From positions 43,546-107,545 of the forward strand of contig CAKZUB010000049.1 in NCBI GenBank assembly GCA_937921505.1: 64,000 nt of DNA. The letters are read 5' to 3'. Below the pieces are notes generated by a model that was not told the DNA's origin, did no database searches, and worked only from the letters and a program-made list of their open reading frames with translations. Positions 27,522 through 35,286 of the stretch are shown one piece after another; the first letter of the stretch is position 1; every line of letters begins with the position of its first letter. The position numbers and the translations under genes are program-made. Source of the stretch: an uncultured Clostridia bacterium. GTDB taxonomy: Bacteria > Bacillota > Clostridia > Lachnospirales > Cellulosilyticaceae.

Positions 27522-29213
27522 CTATATATTCGCTATAGTACTTCTAAGATCTAGCCTGCCATAACCTTCTGCAGTATTGGGGTAGATTACACCTCTTCTT
27601 TTTGTAGTACCTCTTATTAAAATACCTCTAGCTATTCTGGTATTCATTCTCCTTAGATTACCTTCTATAACGCTCCATTGTACCAGAAGGGCTGCCGCTG
27701 ATGCTGTAATGGCTGCTGCTGCACTTGTACCTACAAACGTCGTATACCCCCCACCAACTCTTGGTCCTTCTATATTGACTCCTGGAGCAATAAGCTCTGG
27801 TTTAATTTGCCCATCTGCCCTTGGTCCTCTTCCTGATCCTACATAGACGCTTTGATCAATATAGTCATAGGCTCCTATCGTAATCATATTTTTTCCTGTT
27901 GCTGGAATACCTACAGTCACTAATGTATCTGATCTTAAAAACCTCGTTCCTGCTTCCACAAACCCACTTCTTGGAAGCCATATATTATAGAATCCTCCAA
28001 TAACTTCTTCACCATAAATAGACACAATCCAAAGTCCTGGAGTCGGTAGTTGAAATCTTACAAATATATTTTGTTTGCCTGTTTGCACATCTGGATAATT
28101 ATACGTCACAGTCACTACTGTTCGCTCAAGACTAAAAGTATAAGTACGGGTTAGATTAGGAATAACTGGCACCTTTTCAATGATTTGCCCGATAGGACTT
28201 CTTAGTGAGATAGCGAGTATATCTGCTGGCCCTGCCCATACATTGAGATAAAATCCATTCTCTCCCTCAGCCACATTGACCTCTATATCTTGCCTTTGTG
28301 CTGTCATGATAAATCCTCCAAAGTGATGACCACTATTTGCTTCATTACCTGCTGCCGCTACTATGACAATATTCTGAATAATTGTTAGTGCATGTAAATA
28401 TCTTTCTGCTATCGTTGTACCATTATGCTCTCCATCGTTATTTCCTACACCTATGCAAAGGACAAGCGGTCTTTGGAGTTCTACAGACATTTGTATAAGA
28501 TAGGTTACACCAGCTATAAAATCATTATCTTGATAAGCAACAACCTCTGGTCTAACGAAATAATAGGCTTTTAAATACTCCTCGGCTGGTCTTAATTTCA
28601 CCATTGCAATAAGTGCATCTGGTGCTCCTCCTCTAAATGCTCCAGCTCCTGTCTTATCATCTCCTGCTGCAACACCCGCTAAAAAAGTCCCATGACCGAT
28701 CTCATCTCTACTTGGAACAATTTCAAAAGGATTCTCTGATGCAAGTGCTTCGTTGATAGTTTGTTGTGTATATTCAGTGCCATATGTATAGCTTCTAGGT
28801 GGTATGCCTTGCACTGTTTGATCCCATATTCTAACTATTCTAGTGGTATTATCAGCCTGCCTAAAGAAAGGATTTGTATAATCTATCCCTGTATCTACAA
28901 AACCAATAATAACCCCGTTACCTCTAAGCTCCCCAAAAGGATAATCATGAAACAGCAGTATATTCGTCTCAACAAGAGCTTCTATTGCATTAACACCATA
29001 CAACGTTGGAGGTGCTAAAAAGCTAACCTCCCTTCTTAGCGCTACAATTTCTCTTTCTGCTCCTATTGGTACGCTTACATAGTAAATTTGCCGCGCTATA
29101 CTTTCGAAAAAAAGATTGGGGTAACTTACTATCAGATTTTCTAGTGGTTGATAAGTTTGTATAATATAATTTCTTATTGGCAAAGTAGGATCTTGCCTAG
29201 ATATATCTGTCAT
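27522..29213 (-). CDS. Csp-type subtilisin-like protease (catalytically intact)
   Basis: The 563-residue protein has Asp107 (IGFVDTGIDYTN), His174 (EIGHGTFLAG), Asn290 (AAAGNEANSG) and Ser497 (FVGTSAAAAI), so the full catalytic set is present. It is a close paralogue of the 564-residue protein at 23238. The order protease then pseudoprotease, with the same 14-nt gap, is repeated, indicating duplication of a two-gene cassette. Family end motif: YPNTAEGYGRLDL. It starts 45 nt after the pseudoprotease at 29259 with GAGGTGACC as ribosome binding site. Confidence 0.91.
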   Translation of the reverse strand: MTDISRQDPTLPIRNYIIQTYQPLENLIVSYPNLFFESIARQIYYVSVPIGAEREIVALRREVSFLAPPTLYGVNAIEALVETNILLFHDYPFGELRGNGVIIGFVDTGIDYTNPFFRQADNTTRIVRIWDQTVQGIPPRSYTYGTEYTQQTINEALASENPFEIVPSRDEIGHGTFLAGVAAGDDKTGAGAFRGGAPDALIAMVKLRPAEEYLKAYYFVRPEVVAYQDNDFIAGVTYLIQMSVELQRPLVLCIGVGNNDGEHNGTTIAERYLHALTIIQNIVIVAAAGNEANSGHHFGGFIMTAQRQDIEVNVAEGENGFYLNVWAGPADILAISLRSPIGQIIEKVPVIPNLTRTYTFSLERTVVTVTYNYPDVQTGKQNIFVRFQLPTPGLWIVSIYGEEVIGGFYNIWLPRSGFVEAGTRFLRSDTLVTVGIPATGKNMITIGAYDYIDQSVYVGSGRGPRADGQIKPELIAPGVNIEGPRVGGGYTTFVGTSAAAAITASAAALLVQWSVIEGNLRRMNTRIARGILIRGTTKRRGVIYPNTAEGYGRLDLRSTIANI

Positions 29214-29258
29214 AGGTCACCTCTTTAAAACCATATTGTTTATAGCCTTTATTACCCC

Positions 29259-31658
29259 TTATAATGTATAAGCCTCAGTAAGTAGTCTTCTTAAAGATCT
29301 TATATCAAATACACCATACCCTTGACTTGGATTGGGATACTGTACTCCCTCAAATTGATTCAATGCACTTAGTATCATATTGTTCATCACAACCGTATTT
29401 GGAAAAGGAACGCGTTTTTCCTCCAAAAATCTACTATAGAGACTAGCTACTGTGCCCACCATAATACTTGCTGCCGGCAGTGTACCCGTTACACTTGCCC
29501 ATCCTCCTCTTCCGCAAGGAGCTGTAATCCCTCGCGCATGTGTCACAAAAAGTGGACTTATGCGATTATCCCATGTATAACCTCTACCTGAACTTCTAAG
29601 AACCGTCATCGTATCTTGATCATAACCGCCAACACTCATAACATGATAAATAGCAGCTGTTGAGCCGATGGTCATAAGTGAGTTTGAAGGACTGAGCGTA
29701 ATATGTTCATTAAGTTCTTGCTGTGAGATCCATATGTCTAACTTGCTGCTTATATCAGTTTCTAAAATACCCTCTATCCGCCACTGCCCAACTTGAGGAT
29801 TATTAATTCTAAAGGCTATTCTTACTGCGCCATTATAAAAATCGACTTGTTCCCCCATACAATAAACAGTTGCGCCTCCAATCTGAGTCACTCCCATTTG
29901 TTTTAAATCAACAGGCTCTCCAACTATTCCTACTGGCGGATATAAATAAGCAGTTCTTACAGTTGAAAATCTTTGAAAAATACTCCCTACTATATTTTGA
30001 CCTGTTCGCTCTACTAGCATCGTTACAGTCCTTAGTCGTTCTTCCTCTTCTCCTTCAATACCATAGTGATGGCGCTTATCTGCCTCTTCTCCTACGGGTA
30101 CAATAACCGTTACACCAGGACGCCTTGCAATAAGTGATACTATTTCTTGAAGTAACAGTGATCCGTCGTGTGCATCTAGATTACTGTTAAAAGGCATACA
30201 TAATACCAATGGTTTTTGTTGCTGCGTAGCAAAGTCTATAAGCCTAATAATGCCCACAATAGCGTCTGGAAAGACAATGCCGTATGGGCTAGGCATTCCA
30301 CCATAAATTCTTTGAAGCTCTGGTGAGGCAGCTTTTATTTTAGAGACTATAAATTCTGCTTCTGTTGCAATCCCTCTATACCTGTCAGCTTCACTCAAGC
30401 CGCCTGCTATCCCTAGTATCATCGTGCTTGTGCTATCTTCTTTTGGAAGCGGGATAAATTTTTCTGGAGTAATACTTGCTAATGCTTCATTGATTTGTTC
30501 TTTAAAATAATAGTTTCCTTCGCCTCCACTCGTTTGCTCCCATATACAAGCAATTCTTGTAGACCCATCTGGCATGCGTAAAGTTTCACTTGTATAATCT
30601 ACGTCCTCGACTGCTATAACGCCTATATAAACCCCTTTTCCTTTATACCTTAGATTGTCTTCAATCAGTTGATAAGGAAGTACTAGAGGGGTACTGCCTT
30701 TTTGGCAGGCTGCATAACTTGAAATATACAGCGGATATCTCGGTGTAACCTGCTCTCTAAGTATTTCACTTAGCGCATCGAACTGGCTTTTTTGGCCATA
30801 CAACATACCGTAATTACCTATTAAGCTAATAAACTGAAAGCCTAATGCTTCATAATATTCAGGTTCTCTAAAATTACCTGAACTAAGCAACATATAAAGC
30901 ATCTCATCTTCGCTAATGATTTGATAAAAAATTTCATCATATAACGTTCTATTTTGCCTAGGCTCTTTACAGAGATCCCCAGTCCTTTTGGCATCTTGTA
31001 AAGCCTCTAAAATAGGAACAGCTTTTTTGAGTCCATCACTTAGTCCGCCTACAAAGCAAAGAATATGATCTAAATTAAGCGCATGCGGTTTTTTCAGATA
31101 AGTATAATACTTATCAATAAGAACCGCCTTTGAATCTGATAAATACCCATTAATAATTTTGTAAGTTAAAGTACTGTACCTATAGATTTTATGAGGTATT
31201 TGAATATTTGCATAGATTACTAGAGACTTATTACATTCTTTTGCAAGGTTACTTAAATAACGTATGCAAGTTATATAGGCTTCTGCATCTATAGTATCTG
31301 TTTCACTATAACAACTTATAACTTCACTTTGTCTTTGGCCCCCCCTTTTAGTCGTTTGTTTAATACTATATGTTTTCATATGATAATAGCTATCTATATG
31401 ATCAGATGGCAGCTTTGTACCGATAACAGCTAAAATAAAAGTATGGTTATTAAATAAAAAGTCATCTATTTGTTCCTTTTCATGACCTAACTGAATCTCA
31501 TAATTAGCCTCTATGTATTGTACTGCGCCTCTTAGCCAAGCTAAGTTCTTTTCCTCAACGTCTAGTATTGTATGATGTTTACTAAGGGTTTGTATACATG
31601 ATCCATATTGTCCTAAATAGTTGAGGGCTTTTTCGCTATGCTCTGTAATGACTTTCAT
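29259..31658 (-). CDS. Csp-family pseudoprotease with tandem subtilase-like architecture (copy 3)
   Basis: The 799-residue protein has the same two-part layout as its paralogues. In the C-terminal domain the Asp motif reads IGVIAVEDVDYT, the His position is Thr (DSTSTMIL), the oxyanion loop is VGEEADK and the Ser position is Leu (TGTLPAAS). The N-terminal half retains AEAYITCIRYLSNLAKECNK and LTYKIINGYL but has shortened connecting segments. It is the first gene of a unit preceded by leader module 2 (31722-31778) and is followed by a catalytically intact protease. Absence of all catalytic residues makes proteolysis very unlikely. A sensing or regulatory role is inferred. Confidence 0.88.
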   Translation of the reverse strand: MKVITEHSEKALNYLGQYGSCIQTLSKHHTILDVEEKNLAWLRGAVQYIEANYEIQLGHEKEQIDDFLFNNHTFILAVIGTKLPSDHIDSYYHMKTYSIKQTTKRGGQRQSEVISCYSETDTIDAEAYITCIRYLSNLAKECNKSLVIYANIQIPHKIYRYSTLTYKIINGYLSDSKAVLIDKYYTYLKKPHALNLDHILCFVGGLSDGLKKAVPILEALQDAKRTGDLCKEPRQNRTLYDEIFYQIISEDEMLYMLLSSGNFREPEYYEALGFQFISLIGNYGMLYGQKSQFDALSEILREQVTPRYPLYISSYAACQKGSTPLVLPYQLIEDNLRYKGKGVYIGVIAVEDVDYTSETLRMPDGSTRIACIWEQTSGGEGNYYFKEQINEALASITPEKFIPLPKEDSTSTMILGIAGGLSEADRYRGIATEAEFIVSKIKAASPELQRIYGGMPSPYGIVFPDAIVGIIRLIDFATQQQKPLVLCMPFNSNLDAHDGSLLLQEIVSLIARRPGVTVIVPVGEEADKRHHYGIEGEEEERLRTVTMLVERTGQNIVGSIFQRFSTVRTAYLYPPVGIVGEPVDLKQMGVTQIGGATVYCMGEQVDFYNGAVRIAFRINNPQVGQWRIEGILETDISSKLDIWISQQELNEHITLSPSNSLMTIGSTAAIYHVMSVGGYDQDTMTVLRSSGRGYTWDNRISPLFVTHARGITAPCGRGGWASVTGTLPAASIMVGTVASLYSRFLEEKRVPFPNTVVMNNMILSALNQFEGVQYPNPSQGYGVFDIRSLRRLLTEAYTL

Positions 31659-31721
31659 AACTTACTCCTTACCTAGTTTTCTCTATTATTTTTAGATTTC
31701 ATGTAACCCTTTCTATATAAA

Positions 31722-31778
31722 ATGCTCAAAATCTTTGCCCAGGCTTTGAGCATCCATTCTTCTTTATTATATTTATGC
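31722..31778 (-). promoter_or_regulatory. csp leader module 2: promoter-like box plus 5' hairpin
   Basis: TGCATAAATATAATA (box at 31778-31765, leftward) is followed by the hairpin ATGCTCAAAGCCT...AGATTTTGAGCAT (31753-31722), 63 nt before the pseudoprotease start. It is near-identical to modules 1 and 3. Confidence 0.65.
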
Positions 31779-31895
31779 AGATTGTGCTCTAATTAGTATG
31801 GATTCAAATTGACTTTTTCTGCTGTATATTACACTGTAATCGCCCACTATACGTACTGGTTGTAAGCCTACAGGTTAGGATTTTGAAGGTTTTCC

Positions 31896-34154
31896 TTATG
31901 GCGCTAGTAATTCAGTTAATGACTGGGTAGCAAATACGCCATACCCTTGATTTGGATTAGGATACTGTATGGTATCAAATTGTCTAAGCGAACTAATGAT
32001 AATATTATTGATCACTAAAGTATTAGGCAGCGGCTCAAGTCCCTCATCAATAAATTTGCTATAAAGTGCTGCCGTTACACCTCCCATAAGACTTGCAGCA
32101 GGCAAAGTCCCTGTTACCCCTCCCCATCTTCCACGTATGCAAGTACCTACAACATTACTGCCATATGTGGCAAGGGTTGGTATAATACGATTGTCTGCGG
32201 TTCCTCTTCCTGAACTTCTGACGATGGTCATTGTATTTTGATCATAAGCAGCTACACTCATAGCGCCATTAATAATAGCTGAAGAACCTATTGTATTGAA
32301 CGTACTAAAAGGATTAAGGGTAATATAAGGATTAAGTGCTTGTTGAGAAATCCATATGTCGAGTCTGCTGATTATCCCCATTTCTAAAAATACTTCTATC
32401 TGCCACTCCCCAATGCCTGGATTTTCTATTCTAAAGACTATCTGCTTATTGCCATTTAGAAAACTTATCTCTTCCCCTGTAGAATAAATAGTCGTCTCCC
32501 CAAAACGTGTTACCCCTGGTATCTTTATATTAATAGGGTCTCCTGATATGTCTGCTGGCGGGTATAAATTAACAGTAGCCAGATTCATAAAAAGGGTATA
32601 AATAACCCCCACTATATTTTGATTAGGCATTGGCACACTTAAAGCAATTCTTCTTAACCCTTGCTGCTCACCTTCGATATTGTAATGATGGCGTTTATCC
32701 GCTTCATCTCCTACTGGTATAATAACCGTCACATTAGGTCGCCTTGCCAGAAGGGCTATCATTTGCTGAATAGGCATAAAAGCATCATGCGCATCAAGAT
32801 TGCCATTAAAAGGCATGATGAGTACAATAGGCCTACCTTGCTGCGTTGCAAAATCTATAAGTTTTATCATGCCAATAAGCGCATCAGGCTGAAAAATACC
32901 TGTTTTGCTAGGCATGCCTCCGTATATACGCTGAAGCTCTGGTGAGGCTGTACGTACTTTGGCTATGACAAACTCTGCTTCTGATGCAATGCCTCTATAA
33001 ACGCCTGCTAAGTCCCTTCCTCCTGCAATAGCCAGCATCATTGTACTTGTAGTCTCTTCTTCTGGCAGTTTAATAATTTCCTCTGGTGTGGGACTTATAA
33101 GGGCATTATTAATTTGTTCTTCCAAATACTCCTGTCCTATATCTCCACTTATTTGTTCCCATAGATAAGCTATTCGCGTTGTCCCCTCTAGCGTGCGTAA
33201 TGCCTCATTCGTATAGTCAACATCGTCTGCTGCAACTACCCCTATATAGACCCCACGTCCTCTATATCTTAGGTTTTGAACGGGTGGATAATAAGTAAGT
33301 CCAGGGTTTACTTGATCTTGTTGGCAAGGGGGGTAAGTTAAAATATTCCATCTGTATTCTGGCGCAAGCCGTGGTCTTAGTATGTCACTAATGGCTTCAA
33401 ATTGACTCTTCCTAGCATAGAGGAGACTATAATTGCTGAGCAAACGGATATACTGGATGCCTAATGTTTCATAATAACCTTCATCAATAGGATCTTCTGT
33501 CAAAACCAGTATATAAATCTCCTCATCTAGGCTGATGCTTTGGTAAAAGACGTCATCGTATAATGTCCCTGTTTGTCTGTCCAACCTATTTGAGATTCCA
33601 GTTTTTTCAGTTTTTTGATATTTTTGGAAGCTAGATAAATATTCATTAATAATCTTATAGGTTAATGTATCACCTATATTCTTCTCACCACATCCTTCAA
33701 CATCAGCGTACAGTGTAATAGGCTTATGGCGTTCTTTGGCTAAGTTGCTTAAATAATAGACACATCTTATATAAGCTGCTGCATCTATTATCCCTGTTTC
33801 ACTGTAACAACTTATAATTTCACCTAGCTTGGGGTTATGCCTTTTAAAGGTTTGTTGGATGCTACCTGTTTGTATATTATAAGAGCTATCTATCTGATCC
33901 TCTTGTAGCTTTGTACCGATCACAGCTACTATGGCATTTGAATGATTAAATAAAAACTCATCGACTTGTTGTTGTTTGTCTCCGAGTCTTATTTCAAAAT
34001 TTGGCTCCACATGCTGCACTAACTCTCTTAGCCATGGCAAATATTTTTCCTCAATATCTAGTATCGTATGGAATTTATTCAGTTCCTCTATATTTACCCC
34101 GTATTGTCCTAGATAACTACTTACCTTCTCATCATGCTCTACGATGACTTTCAT
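31896..34154 (-). CDS. Csp-family pseudoprotease, shortened copy (copy 4)
   Basis: The 752-residue protein is the most divergent copy. Its N-terminal half lacks about 45 residues after LTYKIINEYLSS compared with copies 1 and 2, so the N-terminal subtilase remnant has decayed further. The C-terminal domain has IGVVAADDVDYT, TTSTMMLA, PVGDEADK and TGTLPAAS where DTG, GHGT, GNE and GTS are expected, so no catalytic residue survives. The YSW segment before DNR seen in the other copies is also missing (SSGRGTADNR). It is the first gene of the block and forms a separate unit behind leader module 3, with 237 nt and module 2 before the next gene. Confidence 0.87.
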   Translation of the reverse strand: MKVIVEHDEKVSSYLGQYGVNIEELNKFHTILDIEEKYLPWLRELVQHVEPNFEIRLGDKQQQVDEFLFNHSNAIVAVIGTKLQEDQIDSSYNIQTGSIQQTFKRHNPKLGEIISCYSETGIIDAAAYIRCVYYLSNLAKERHKPITLYADVEGCGEKNIGDTLTYKIINEYLSSFQKYQKTEKTGISNRLDRQTGTLYDDVFYQSISLDEEIYILVLTEDPIDEGYYETLGIQYIRLLSNYSLLYARKSQFEAISDILRPRLAPEYRWNILTYPPCQQDQVNPGLTYYPPVQNLRYRGRGVYIGVVAADDVDYTNEALRTLEGTTRIAYLWEQISGDIGQEYLEEQINNALISPTPEEIIKLPEEETTSTMMLAIAGGRDLAGVYRGIASEAEFVIAKVRTASPELQRIYGGMPSKTGIFQPDALIGMIKLIDFATQQGRPIVLIMPFNGNLDAHDAFMPIQQMIALLARRPNVTVIIPVGDEADKRHHYNIEGEQQGLRRIALSVPMPNQNIVGVIYTLFMNLATVNLYPPADISGDPINIKIPGVTRFGETTIYSTGEEISFLNGNKQIVFRIENPGIGEWQIEVFLEMGIISRLDIWISQQALNPYITLNPFSTFNTIGSSAIINGAMSVAAYDQNTMTIVRSSGRGTADNRIIPTLATYGSNVVGTCIRGRWGGVTGTLPAASLMGGVTAALYSKFIDEGLEPLPNTLVINNIIISSLRQFDTIQYPNPNQGYGVFATQSLTELLAP

Positions 34155-34198
34155 AATTTCCCCCTTACACAGACTTATTTTGTTATTAAATTAATAAA

Positions 34199-34256
34199 AT
34201 GCTCAAAATCTATTATTTAGACTTTGAGCATCTCTTATCCTCTATTATATTTATGC
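34199..34256 (-). promoter_or_regulatory. csp leader module 3: promoter-like box plus 5' hairpin
   Basis: TGCATAAATATAATA (box at 34256-34243, leftward) is followed by the hairpin ATGCTCAAAGTCT...AGATTTTGAGCAT (34231-34199), 44 nt before the first csp gene. A TTTTATT run after the stem means it could also act as a terminator for the exonuclease gene upstream. Confidence 0.65.
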
Positions 34257-34283
34257 AGTATGTATGCTAATTATTAAATCTTT

Positions 34284-34991
34284 TTATATTTTTCCATGTT
34301 CTGAAATAATACCATCAATAAGCTTGCTGCACTGTGATTTTGTAAGGGCATCTATGTCTTGTTTTAAGGCTATACGATGCTTACTGCATAAGCTTAACAA
34401 ATAAGATTTTTGTCTTTGAGTAAGAGGTACACTTTTAGGCATATCCCACGCCATTGGTACGGGCTCAAAAAGTTTTGGTTCTTGATGATAGAATTTATCT
34501 TTTAAGTTAAGATAGAGTTCGTGGGTTGCAAAAGCATCATCATAAGCTCTATGGGCATTTTCTAAATTAATAGCATAATGTTCGCATAGTGATCCAAGCT
34601 TTCTGCTAGGCAGCTCTTGAAGCATCTTTCTTGCAATCACCAAAGTATCTACTCCCTTTTTATCAAAAGGAAGTCCAAGCCTGGTTGCTTTTACCTTGAG
34701 CATCCGGTAATCAAAAAGGATGATATTATGTCCAACGAGTGGTACATCTTTGCAAAATCCCATAAATTCTGGCAATACCGTTTCAATTTGTGGTTGATAC
34801 TTAACCATCTCATTTGTAATACCTGTTATAGAGGTAATATACGGCGATATCTCTTGACTTGGACAAATCAGCTGATTAAATTGCTGTATCACCTTCCCTT
34901 CACTTACATAGACTGCCCCAATTTCTATAATATCACTTGTTAGTGGATGTGCTCCTGTTGTTTCTATATCTACAACGACATATGCATTCAT
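34284..34991 (-). CDS. DEDDh 3'-5' exonuclease (DnaQ/epsilon-like)
   Basis: The 235-residue protein has all three exonuclease motifs: VVVDIETTGAHP (ExoI, Asp8/Glu10), GHNIILFDYRML (ExoII) and HRAYDDAFATHELY (ExoIII with the DEDDh His). This fold removes nucleotides from 3' ends in DNA proofreading or RNA turnover. The C-terminal 45 residues (LTQRQKSYLLSLCSKH...) form a small extra helical module often attached to clostridial epsilon-like exonucleases. The gene stands alone, behind AAGGAG, between the csp block and nrdD. The substrate, DNA or RNA, cannot be told from sequence. Confidence 0.88.
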   Translation of the reverse strand: MNAYVVVDIETTGAHPLTSDIIEIGAVYVSEGKVIQQFNQLICPSQEISPYITSITGITNEMVKYQPQIETVLPEFMGFCKDVPLVGHNIILFDYRMLKVKATRLGLPFDKKGVDTLVIARKMLQELPSRKLGSLCEHYAINLENAHRAYDDAFATHELYLNLKDKFYHQEPKLFEPVPMAWDMPKSVPLTQRQKSYLLSLCSKHRIALKQDIDALTKSQCSKLIDGIISEHGKI

Positions 34992-35178
34992 TATTTTTCT
35001 CCTTTATATGATCTAGTCTATTTTATATTTTACAACACACATCATAGACCCGCAAACATTCTTTTATATTTCTACTATCCTATTTTTAGAAAATTAGAAT
35101 GATGACTTTTTTTTATTTTTTTCCCAAATACTATTGACAAAAAAGTTTAAAACTACTCTCTTGTAATTTATAGGTGCA

Positions 35179-35220
35179 ACATATAGTATAGTATTAGTTA
35201 AGAACCAGACATATATGGTA
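35179..35220 (+). promoter_or_regulatory. Possible paired NrdR boxes upstream of nrdD
   Basis: ACATATAGTATA (35179-35190) and ACATATATGGTA (35209-35220) are similar sites 30 bp apart, close to three helical turns. Paired AT-rich boxes at this spacing are typical of NrdR, the repressor of ribonucleotide reductase genes. The match to the ACA(C/A)TATAT-type consensus is only approximate. Confidence 0.35.
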
Positions 35221-35286
35221 TACGCTGTATAACTTAGTCTAATAGACGAGGTTATATGATTTTATTATTTTAAGGGGGATGTTTTA

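Noticed and set aside
17235..34154. The subtilase block as a lantibiotic, patatin-like or phage-defence protease cluster
   Set aside because: There is no precursor peptide, modification enzyme, NTPase or toxin. Lack of signal peptides, Csp-like jelly-roll inserts and a nearby sleC favour germination.
34199..34231. Hairpin before the first csp gene as only a terminator of the exonuclease gene
   Set aside because: The same hairpin with the same upstream box recurs before two other csp units, so a leader function is more likely, though termination is possible as well.
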